Shown here one piece after another: positions 45,456 through 55,649 of a stretch of DNA of 64,000 bases. The notes under the pieces are model-generated. The model saw only the letters and a program-made list of their open reading frames with translations, was not told the origin of the DNA and ran no database searches. Made by a program: the position numbers and the translations under genes. The DNA lies in the NCBI RefSeq assembly GCF_950295315.1, contig NC_080168.1:75743519-75807518 (forward strand), given 5' to 3'. Position 1 is the stretch's first letter; every line of letters begins with the position of its first letter. The stretch is from Erinaceus europaeus (taxonomy: Eukaryota; Chordata; Mammalia; Eulipotyphla; Erinaceidae).

Positions 45456-46542
45456 AGTCAGACATAAAAAAATACAAGTGTTCCTTTTCCTGATGTATGT
45501 TTTAAGATATTTGACTTTTAAATGTAATCTAAAGAAAAATGGAATGGGGCTATTTGCTGAACAATGGAACTGCTCTATGTTTGCCAAAGCAAGCATGGTA
45601 CTACTTTCCTACTACCTGCTCCCTTTCCCAGCCACTTTCTCTTTTTTTGTGCAAGTCTCACTAATATGTGTCTCACTTGGGAAGCTTGACACAGAGTCTC
45701 ATCTTCCTGTTAAAATAAAAACTATGTGGTTACCAGTTCACATCTTAAATTATTTACAAAGACAGACTAGGCAAAGACCAGATATAAAGCCCACATTTAA
45801 AACCAAGACAAAAATCAAGATAGGTGAAGAGCCAGGGTCATATCTGAGAATGCCATGGGCTTGTATTGATGATCAGTGATCAGTAACATCTCAAAGACTC
45901 TGGAGAACCAGAATATTTCTTCATTCTCTCTTAGATTTTGTGTGTATAATAGGTTATCACCATAGGTTGAGTTCTCCTAGTGAAAGTATGGGACTATAGA
46001 TTTTTTTCAGCCAAGGGTTGTAGCATATGTGACAGCTCTTTTGAAGAGTTCTTGATATTATAATTTCAATTTATCTCATAGTTAGAAACAAACCTAATAA
46101 TTTAAGTAATTTTGTTTAATGTAAACCAAGAAAGAAAACATGATGATCAGGAAATGTTTCAGTATAAGGGAAGAACCATAACATTCACATCAATATGAGA
46201 GAAAATTAAGACCTCAAGACACCTCATGCAAGACAATAATAAAAGCAAATCCTCCAAAGCATTTCTGAAGAGTTCAAACATAGTTAAAGTAATAAAAAAA
46301 AGAAAGTCCTTTTTGAGTTACAAAAGTGACAGATTTAATCAAAGAACTAGTACTATACTTACTATAAAACATTGTACAAACAGGAGCGGGGAGAGAATTC
46401 ATTGTTAAGTTTACTGAGTTCACAAGGCAATCTTCCCTTGTAGAAAGGAACTATGAAAAGTGAAAAGCACTGGGGGGGGGGTATATTTTGACTAGTTTTA
46501 TTTTCTTCCCACTATAGTCTGACCTAGAAAAGATAAATATAA

Positions 46543-46584
<42 letters not shown>

Positions 46585-47550
46585 CCAAGTGATCAGTAAA
46601 TTATTTTCCTTCAGAATAAAATGAGCTGTTTATGAAACAGCTCACATAAAAGAAATTTCCAGTAGTTTTCTGGTAGGATGGTCAAGGGTTGGAGAATAAT
46701 GTTGAGAATTTTGCTGCATCTACTGGGAATTCCAGATACATGTTAAGGATTTTAAACTTGTCTTTGATCAGTAGGTCCATGCAATAAATCACACATTGCC
46801 AAGAAGAGAAAAGAAAGACAACTTGACCTTGCAATTAGGAATAAATAATAATTGTTGAAATGTGCTAAGGTTAAAGGTAAAAAGACAGTATTATACTGAA
46901 TTGTATTATTCCTTCAAGTTTTATTCTGTATTACATACTGCCTTATATAGGTGAAATAATTTAGTATGAAAATAAAATTACTTTTAAGTAACATATTTTT
47001 ATTTTTGAAAAGCATAACTAGATTAGTTACTTTCCTAGTTATGTCAGTTTTTCCTACTCAAGGAAAGCCTGTCCCCAAAGGAAATGTCAGTGTTTACAGG
47101 TTGGCATGCAGTACACTTTCTGATTTAGTGTCAGAAGATTTGACACTTATCCTCAGTTTTCTAGTATTAGGTCTAATCTTGCCCTTCTTTCCCTAGAAGG
47201 ATGATTTATCTCTGAAGGAGGATGAAGCCAGCAAAGGTTCTCTCAATTAAAGTATCTTTCTCCGTCATCTCACCCCAAAGTGCTAGAGGTCAGGGTTTTT
47301 TGTTTGTTTGTTTGTTTTTGGTTAAATTCAAGACACACAAATGCTAAATTTACTGTTGGAGTATACTATTTTTTTTAATCTGCTGAAAGCCATATAGTTT
47401 TTTTTTATTATGCTGTTGAAATATCAGATCAATTTAACTTTAACAGAAATGTATTACGACCAACTTAATAGCTACTTATAAGTTGTAGGTTTTTTGTCAA
47501 TTTAGTGAGCTAAACCATGTTCCCATCAAGGCAACATTCAATGGTATGGC
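45456..47550. other. no recognised gene, 2.1 kb; (AT)n
   Basis: A 133-codon plus-strand frame at 45478-45879 shows no known domain and lies in ordinary AT-rich DNA; I do not call it. An AT run of about 40 nt is at 46541-46580 and a G9 run at 46472. Otherwise apparently unique. Confidence 0.5.
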
Positions 47551-47552
47551 TA

Positions 47553-48012
47553 CTCCAGAGAGTTGATGGCGACTTGGAGACAACACCTGGTGTGAGCTCA
47601 GGAAAAAAGCACCTTTCCACCTGGGATTCTCGGGAGAGAGAAGGATTTCTGATCATTGGTGCCACCAGGTTCCAAATGCTCCCATGATGCCAGCCAGACT
47701 TCCTTGGGCAGAAGACCACACCAATGTGTCCTGGAGCCCCACTTCCCCAGAGCCCTACCCCACTAGGGAGAGAGACAGGCTGGAAGTATGGATCGACCTA
47801 TCAATGCTCATGTTCAGCGGGAAACAAATTACAGAAGCCAGACATTCCATCTTCTGCACTCCATAATGTCCCTTGGCCCATGCTCCCAGAGGGATAAAGA
47901 ATAGGAAAGTTATTCAGGAGAGGGGATGGGATGCACAGTTCTGTTGGTAGGAATTCAGTGGAGTTGTACCCTTCTTATGCTATGTTTTTTGTCAGTGTCT
48001 CCTCTTTATAAA
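47553..48012 (+). mobile_element. mini-L1: 5' UTR start joined to 3' UTR end
   Basis: 47557-47661 matches the first ~110 nt of the 5' UTR of the L1 at 60936 (GATGGCGACTTGGA, TGGTGTGAGCTC, CCTGGGATTCTC against GATGGTGACTTGG, TGGTGTGAGCTC, CCTGGGATACTC). From 47662 the type-B 3' UTR begins abruptly at CCACCAGGTTCC, which in full copies directly follows CTCTTTTCAG. It ends with TCTTTATAAATATATATA. About 6 kb including both ORFs is absent. No TSD was found. Confidence 0.8.
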
Positions 48013-49370
48013 TATATATAATACTGAGTTACATTAGATCTAAAGCTGTCTTCTTAAGATGTAGTATATTGAGTTGAAGCCAAAATAATAACTAGAATTC
48101 TAAAAGATTTGACTTAGTTTATGTGTTTAAGTTTCTTTCTATATTTCTCCCTTTATTTTTAAAAATTTTTATTTATAAAAAGGAAACATTGACTAAATGA
48201 TAGCATAAGAGAAGTACAACTTCACACAATTCCCACCACCAGAACTCTGTATCCCATTCCCTCCTCTAATAGAATTCCTATTCTTTAAACTTATGGGAGT
48301 ATGGACCTAAGGTCATTGTGGGATGCAGAAGGTGGAAGGTCTGGCTTCTGTAATAGCTTCCCCGCTGAACATGGGCGTTGACAGGTCAATCCATACTCCC
48401 AGCCTGTCTCTCTCTTTCCCCAGTGAGGAAGGGCTCTGGGGAGGCTGAGCTCCAGGACACATTGGTGGGGTTGTCTGTCTGGGGAAGTTTGGTCGGCATC
48501 ATGCCATCATCTGGAACCTGGTGGCTGAAAAGGGAGTTAATATACAAAGCCAAACAAAGTGTTGACCAATCATGGACCTAAAGGCTGGAATAGTGCAGAT
48601 GAAGAGTTGGGGGGGGGGGGGGCTTCCATTTTGTAGATAGCAAGTAGGCATATTTTACTTATATTTCAAAGGGCCAGCGGTTATACTCATGTTTTTTTTT
48701 TTTCCCCTGAGACTGAAATAAGATATACAGGGGGATCCAAGTTATTGACTGGGGAGATGATGTCATGCTGGCAAAAGGGCCAGAAAGCTGGATAAGGGAA
48801 GAGATTAGCTCCCTAATATGGGAAAGGTGCATAAACATTGTTGACTATAAACCCCATTGATTTGATGTGATCTGAGGCCCATATTCAGCTTAGGAGCCTA
48901 TGTGACCTCTGCATCCCTCTAGATCTGAGCTCACATTCTGTGGTCATGAGTAGGAACAGTCCAGGCTACCCCAATATTGACCTATCTTCCTCAGGTGTAG
49001 CATAGAGTATGTTTTCCATCCTCTCTCTGGAGGATGGAACATTTCTACCATTGTTGATCCAAGTTGAGGGTGAGGTCCAATGGGGGGGTTCCTGATAGAA
49101 ATGACTTGTAACATTGCAGAGAGTGATTTGTTCGAGATCTAGGCCAATCATGTCTGTTTGGGAATTTCAGGACTTCCCGAATAAGGCCCCAGCTGCTGGG
49201 GTGGCCTGATAGTGACTAAAGAGTCATTGTTAAAGTATGCCAGTCTCTTACCCTTACTCAGCTTTTGCAGTCCTTGCGTTGATAAGGTTAGCTTTGGAGT
49301 GAGTAAGGGAACTGTAATAGGAAGTAGGTGAGGAGGGTATCTAAGTCTAAATAGACACTATTTTATTATT

Positions 49371-52300
49371 TTATTTCTGACTTCTCTCACTTAAAATAAT
49401 TCCTTCTAGCTCCATCCAAGATGGGGTCATTGTTCTTAATAGCTGCGTAGTATTCCACTGTGTATATATCCACAACTTTCTCAGCCACATATCTGTTGTT
49501 GGGCACTAGGGTTGCTTCCAAGTTTTAGCTATTATGAATTGTACTGCTATGAACATAGGTGTACATATTTCTTTTTGGTTAGGTATCATGGAGTCCTTAG
49601 GGTATATCCCTAGGAGAGGAATTACTGGGTCATATGGAAGGTCCATGTCTAGCCTTGTGAGAGTTCTCCAGACTGCTCTCCACAGACGCTGGACCAATTT
49701 ACATTCCCACTAGCAGTGCAGAAGGGTTCCTCTGTCCCCACAGCCTCTCCAACATTGGTTGCTGCTGTCCTTTTAGATGTATGCCATTCTTACGGGGGTG
49801 AGGTGGTATCTCAGTGTTCTCTTTATTTGCATTTCTCTGACAATCAGTGACCCGGAGCAATTTTTCATGTGTTTGTTAGCCTTTTGGATCTCTTCTGTAG
49901 TGAATGTTCTGTTCATATCTTCTGCTCATTTTTGTATGGGGTCATTTGCTTTTGTGTTGCTAATTTTGCTGAACTCTTGTATATTTTGGTTATTAGTCTC
50001 TAGACTGATGTATGGCACATGAAGATCTCCCACTCTGTGAGGGGTCTCTTTGTGTGACAGTTTCTTTGGCTGTGCAGAAGCTTTTCAATTTGTTGTAGTC
50101 CCATTGTTTTTTTTCTGCTTTACTCTTCCTTGCAATTGGGTTTGTTTCATCAAAGATGCCCTTGGGTTTAGGTGGGAAAGTGTTCCACCAATGTTTTCCT
50201 CTAAGTATTTGATAGTTTCTGGTCTAATATCCAGGTCCTTGATCCATTTGGAGTTGATTTTTGTTTCTGGTGAGATAAGGTGGTTCAGTTTCATTCTTCT
50301 GCATGTTTCAACCCAGTTTTCCAGCACCATTTATTGAAGAGAGCCTCCTTCCTCCATTTAGTACTTTGGGCCCCCTTGTCAAAGATCAGATGTCCCTATG
50401 TGTGAGGGTTTAGTTCTGGGCTTTCAATTCTGTTCCACTGGTCTGTGTGCCTAGTTTTGTTCCAGTATCATGCTGTTTTGATGAAGATGGCCTTATTATA
50501 TAGTTTGAGATCTGGGAGTGTGATGCCTCCATTTCTGTTTCCTTTCCTCAAGATTGTTTTGCCAATTCTAGGTGTTTTCTGGTTTCAGATAAATGAATGT
50601 AGTGTTTGTTCTATTCTCTTAAAGAAGCTTGGTGGAACTTTGATGGGTATTGCATTAAATTTGTATATGGCTCTGGGGAGAATATTCATTTTGATGATAT
50701 TGATTCTTCCAATCCATGAGCATGAGATGTCTTCCCATTTCTTGGTATCAGTTTCTATTTCCTTTAATAGTGACTCATAGTTTTCAGTATACAAGTCTTT
50801 CACTTCTTTGGTCAGGGTTATTCCTAGGCATTTTACTGATTTTACTGCAACAGTGAATGGGAGTGATTTCTGGATGTCTTCTTCTTCATATTTAGTATTT
50901 GCATAAACAAATGCCATTGATTGTACACTGATTTTGTAGCCTTACACCTTGCTATATTGCTAATAACTTCCAGTAGTTTTCTGCTGGATTCTTTAGGTTT
51001 TTCTATGTATACTGTCATATCATCTGCAAATAGTGAGAGCTTGACTTCTTCTCTTCCAATCTGTATTCCTTTGATTTCTTTCTCTTGCCTAATTGCTATG
51101 GCAAGAACTTCCAATACTATGTTGAACAGTAATGGTGATAATGGACAGCCCTGTCTAGTCCCCGATCTGACAGGGAATGCTTTCAGCTTCTGTCCATTGA
51201 GTATGATGTTGGCTATAGATTTCCTATATAGTGGACTCCACTATCTTCAGGAATTTCCCATCTATTCCCATTTTTTTGTAGTGTTTTGTGCATGAATGGG
51301 TATTGGATTTTGTCAAAGCCTTTCTCTGCATCTATTGAGATAATCATGTGGTTTTTGGCTTTGCTTTTATTGTTGTGGTGAATGACATTGATTGACTTAC
51401 ATATGTTGAACCAGCTTTGCATTCCTGGGATAAATTCCACTTGGTCGTGATGAACAATCTTTTTGATATACTGCTGTATCTGGTTGGCCAAGATCTTATT
51501 TAATATTTTGGCATCTATGTTCACCAGAGATACTGGTCTGTAGTTTTCCTTTTTTGTTGTGTCCCTATCTGCTTTTGGTATCAGGGTGATGTTGGCTTCA
51601 TAGAAGGTGGAAGGCAGTGGTCCTGTTCCTTGTGGAAGAGCATTAGAAGTATAGGTATTAGCTGTTTCCTGAAGGTTTTGTATAATTCGTCTGTGAAGCC
51701 ATCTGGTCCAGGACTTTTGTTGTTGGGGAGATTAATAACTCTGTTAATTTCTTTGTCTGTGATTGGTGCATTTAGGTTTTGTAGTTCTTCTTGGTACAGT
51801 TTTGGAAGGGCATATATTTCTAGGAATTCTTCCATTTCTTCCAAATCCTCTAGCTTGGCAGCATATCATTCTTCATATAAGTTTTGCATGATTTTCTGGA
51901 TTTCTTTGGTGTCAGATATGATCTCTTCTCTATCGTTTACAATTCTATTTATTTGAGTCTTCTCCCTTTTTAAAATTTTTTTTAGTGAGTCTGGCTAGGG
52001 GTTTGTCAATCTTGTTTAATTTTTAAAGAACCAACATTTGGCTTTATTGATATTTTGTATGGTTCTCTTATTTTCAATGTTGTTTATTTCTGTTCTAATT
52101 TTAGTGATTTCTGTTCTTCTGGTTGCTTTAGGGTTCCTTTGTTCATCTTCCTCTAAGTCCTTAAGGCATGCAGTAAGGTCATTTTGTTGAAATTTTTCTT
52201 GTTCTCTAATATGAGATCTTATGGCTATGCATTTCCCTCTCAGTTCTGCTTTATCTATGTCCCAAATATTTTGATAGCTTGTGTCTTCATTTTCATTTGT

Positions 52301-53112
52301 TCCCAGGAATGTTTGACTTTATTGCTTGAGTGTCTCTGACCCAGCAGTTATTAAGCAGTATGTTGCTGAGTTTCCAAATTCTGTGACTTTTAGGAATTTT
52401 CTGTTTGTTGTTAAATACTATCTTTACTCCACTGTGGTCTGAGAAGATACTTGGGATGATTTCAATGATCTTGAATTTGTTGATACTATCTTGTGGCCTA
52501 ACATGTGGTATATCCTTGAAGATGTGCTGTGTGGATCTGAAAAGAATATGTACTCCAGTTTTTTGGGGTGAAGAACTCTGAAAATGTCTGGGAGGTCTAG
52601 TCTATCCATCTCTTCCTTTAATTCTCTTGTTTCCTTGTTGATTCTCTGTTTTGTTGATCCGTCTAAGTGTGAGAGTGTGGTGTTGAAGTCTCTCACTATT
52701 ACTGTATTATTATTGGTGTATTTTTTGTAGTTCTTTCAGTAGGTGTTTGATGTATTAAGATGGTCCCTCTTTGGGTGCATAGATGTTAATAACTGTTAAA
52801 TCTTCTTGGCTGATTGATCATTATGTAGTGGCCTTACCTATCTTTTATTACTTAATTTAATTTAAAGTCTATTGTGTCAGAGATGAGAATGACTTTTCTT
52901 GCCTTTGTTTGTGGTCCATTAGCTTGTAGTATAGTTTTCTATCCTTTCACTTTAAGTCTGTGTTTGTCTAGTTAGGTCAGGTGGGATTCTTGCAAGCAGC
53001 ATATGGTTGAGTTGTGTTTTCTGATCCTTCCTCCCACTCTGTGCCTTTTGATGGGTGAATTTAAGACATTGATATTTATTGATAGTATAAATTTCATGTA
53101 CTTTAGTGCCAT
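49371..53112 (-). pseudogene. L1 ORF2 (endonuclease and reverse transcriptase), broken
   Basis: Family role: endonuclease nicks target DNA and reverse transcriptase copies L1 RNA onto the nick. About 1247 codons of length, close to the family norm. Visible in order: an N-terminal ILSININVLNSPIKRHRVG segment with IRKHNSTICCLQESHL, the endonuclease/linker end with HLDGSTKQRINKETRELKEE near 52660, [20 protein letters not shown] near 51760, [32 protein letters not shown], motif C FADDM intact at 51016-51030, and the C-terminal VQRLWRAVWRTLTRLDMDLP and FIAVQFIIAKTWKQ. Stops and frameshifts break it throughout (for example near 53000, 52420, 51580, 51213, 50840 and 49440). Confidence 0.93.
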
Positions 53113-53170
53113 TATTCAGCAAGTTTTTATTTGCTCTGATATATGGCAAGTATTATGGTGATGTACTTGT

Positions 53171-54096
53171 TTATAAGAGGTCTTTTAGAATCTCTTTCAG
53201 GGTGGGCTTGGTGATGGTTGCCTCCTTTAACTATTGTCTGTCTGAGAAGGTTCTGATCCCTCCATCTAGTTTGAATGAAAGTCTAGCAGAATATATTATC
53301 CTTGGTTGAAACTCTTTTTCATTGTGGGCTCGATTGATATCTTGTCATTCTCTTCTTTAGAGGCTTTTAGAGTTTGAGTGGAGAAGTCTGCTGATAATCG
53401 TATGGGTTTTCCCCTGTATGTGACTTTTTGTTTTTCTCTTAGAATGTTTAGGATCCTTTCTTTATCCTTACTTCTTTCCATTGTAACTGTGATGTGTCTT
53501 GGTATCTTCAGTTCTGTGTTGATTCTGTTTGGAACTCTCTGGACCTCTTGAATCTTAATGTCCTTTCTGTTGTTCAGGTCTTGCAAGTTTTCTTCTACTA
53601 TTTCCTCTAGAATGTTTACTTCTCCTTCCTCTCTTTCTTCCTCTGTCAGGCCAATTATATGAATGTTACTTCTTTTGAGATCATCCCATACATCTCTGTT
53701 GTTGCTTTCAGTGTCTCTCAATCTATTTTTGAGCTCTTTTACCTCTTTATTTGTTTTCTCTAGCTCATCCTCTCTCTGGCTAATTCTGTTTTCTACTTCT
53801 GTTAGCCTGCTTTCCCTTCCCTCAGTTTATTCCTTCAGTTCAGTTATAGTATTAGCTTGTTCTGCTAATTGATCTTTTAGCTTAGCTATTTCAGATTTCA
53901 GTTATCTAATTTCCTAGAGGTAACTTGTGTTTTCCTTGAGGGTCTCATCTGTTGTTTCCCTAATTCTGATATCCCTTTCATCCATAGTTGTCTTCATTTC
54001 TGTGATTATTAGGTTTACTGTTGCTTGAATACTTTTCTTATCTATGGTTAATTCTTACTGATTTGGAGTTTCTTCTGGGCTCCTGTCTTGATTCAT
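53171..54096 (-). pseudogene. L1 ORF1 (RNA-binding chaperone), broken
   Basis: Family role: a trimeric RNA-binding protein that coats L1 RNA. From a start MNQDRSPEETP at 54096 it reads through a coiled-coil region (NRISQREDELEKTNKEVKE near 53780-53730), the RRM-like part (open 53721-53296: IHIIGLTEEEREEGEVNILE, KIPRHITVTMERSKDKERIL, NILREKQKVTYRGKPIRLSA) and a C-terminal domain ending in ITKPTLKEILKDLL at 53174. Total length 926 nt is not a multiple of three; a frameshift lies near 53310 and stops lie in the coiled coil. Confidence 0.9.
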
Positions 54097-55171
54097 TGTG
54101 ATAGCATTTTTATTTGCTCTGTATTTAACCTTTTTTTTATTGATGTGGTTTTTATGTTTCTGTTTTGTCATTCTTCAGTTGTTGTCTTTTCAGTACAAGC
54201 CACACTATATTAAATACCTTTATGACAAATGTAGTCACCCAACCTCAGAAATTACTACAATAGTAACTGAAGCAAGGATTGATGCAGTTCAACCAATACC
54301 AGTTAGCCAAACAACACCTCCAGTTCAAGAAAAATACAGCAACCAAATCCAAAGGAAAAAGAAAGAGAAAGGAAAAAAGGGAAAGCAAGAATAGACAATT
54401 ATGCAAATTGACTGTTCACTGTAAATTCTAGAGATAGCAAGAGAGAAAGGGAAATAGAAAAGACAGACACACACATGCACATAGAGTCCACTCTGAGTCT
54501 GATTTCTTCCCCAAAATAATTCACAAACAAATATCAGTGAATTCAGAAAGTAAAAGAAGGTGGAAGGAATTAAGGAAGACAAAAAGAAGAAAAAAAAGCA
54601 GTGAAAAGAAAGACTATTTTGGGGTTTTTTTGAATTAGCTAGGAGGCTGGAAAAAGGAGAGTGGAAGGAAGAGGTAGAGAAAAAAGTTCCTCTCAGAATG
54701 GAGAGGACACCCTAGCAATAGGAAAAACAACAACAGTTATTTTTGCTCAACCTGAAGAAGGAGAGGGGAGAAGGGACACACATATATAATAATAGTAATA
54801 ATAAAATAAATCATAGTGGTCTGGGAGGTGGTGCAGTGGATAAAACATTGGTCTCTCAGGCATGAGGTCCTGAGTTCAGTCCCCAGCAGCACATGTACCA
54901 AAGTGATGTCTGGTTCTTTCTCTCTCTCTCCTATCCTTCTAATTGATAAATAAATAAATAAAATACTTTAAAAAATAAATAATTTTTATTTTATTTTTTA
55001 TGCAGCTTGGACCGTTCCAGACTGGCTATAGGCAGCCTGAGCAAAGACAGCCAATTTTCGAAGTATCTAAAAAAAAAACAGAAAAAGAAAGAAAAAGAAA
55101 AACCTTCCAGATAGTCTTTTCCAGGCTCTGATTGGTGAGGTATTTTGTCACTCAAATAGAGCACCAGCCAC

Positions 55172-55214
<43 letters not shown>

Positions 55215-55390
55215 AAAACAAAAGGGAAAGGCTTGTAATAACACCCCTAGTGAACCAGGAATCTTGGTAAAGAAAATAGCTCTGCAGGAAGCCTGCTAAG
55301 AGTAGCTGTCCAGGCACTGGGGGCAGGTTCCGGGGTGGTGGGGAGGGGTGAGCTTCTGAAATATGCAAAAGATATTCTTGATGTCGATTA
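54097..55390 (-). promoter_or_regulatory. presumed 5' UTR of the 48-55 kb L1
   Basis: Directly upstream of ORF1, about 1.3 kb of A-rich (plus) sequence with a SINE-III insertion (54825-54985), a GA run (55178-55210) and a GC-richer patch (55310-55350). It shows no clear similarity to the 5' UTR of the neighbouring L1 (59964-60936), so either it is a different 5' UTR lineage or part of it is host DNA. The 98-codon frame at 54098-54394 (plus) is in this region and is not a gene. Confidence 0.4.
54825..54985 (+). mobile_element. SINE-III, sense, in the presumed L1 5' UTR
   Basis: Head TGGGAGGTGGTGCAGTGGAT, B-box region GAGTTCAGTCCCC, CAGCACATGTACCAAAGTGA, CT stretch, and an (AAAT)n tail. Little diverged from the copy at 13712-13870. 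Confidence 0.92.
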
Positions 55391-55392
55391 CA

Positions 55393-55647
55393 GTATTTTT
55401 TTTTTTTTTTTGCCTCCAGAGTTATCTCTGGGGCTTGGTGCCAGCACTAGGAATCCATTGCTTCTGGCGGCCATTTTCCCCATATTATTGGATAGGACAG
55501 AAAGTACTTGGGGGGTAGACAGAGGAAGAGAGAAAGAGAGATACCTACAGACATGCTTCACCACTTGTGAAGCGTCCCTCCAGCAGGTGGGGAGCCGGGG
55601 CTCAAACCCAGGTCCTTGTGCTTAGTACTATGTGTGCTTAACCAGGT
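55393..55647 (-). mobile_element. SINE long form, antisense, at a junction between two L1s
   Basis: T16 run, block TGCCTCCAGAGTTATCTCTG and AATCCATTGCTTCTGGCGGC, shortened body, core CTTCACCACTTGTGAAGCGT, reverse B box GCTCAAACCCAGG, and a head cut at TTAACCAG where L1 ORF2 (GTATCTCACTGTTGTC) begins. The SINE separates the two long L1s and no TSD is seen, so a deletion accompanied one of the events. Confidence 0.85.
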
Positions 55648-55649
55648 AT

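Larger units (their letters stand above)
48152..55390 (-). mobile_element. long L1-B (minus) with ORF1 and ORF2 remnants
   Basis: Tail reverse at 48152-48175, type-B 3' UTR to about 49370 with a G14 tract at 48609-48622 (C-tract in sense) and T12 tract, ORF2 49371-53112, inter-ORF gap of about 60 nt, ORF1 53171-54096 and about 1.3 kb of upstream sequence taken as 5' UTR. The 5' limit is uncertain because no start motif like that at 60936 is visible. Confidence 0.88.

Noticed and set aside
45478..45879. 133-codon plus-strand frame
   Set aside because: No known motif, no neighbouring exon-like edges with a matching frame, AT-rich DNA; length is not improbable in 64 kb.
54098..54394. 98-codon frame with a lysine-rich end (NQIQRKKKEKGKKGKQE)
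   Set aside because: Antisense to the region directly upstream of an L1 ORF1; A-rich sequence, no start context or family.
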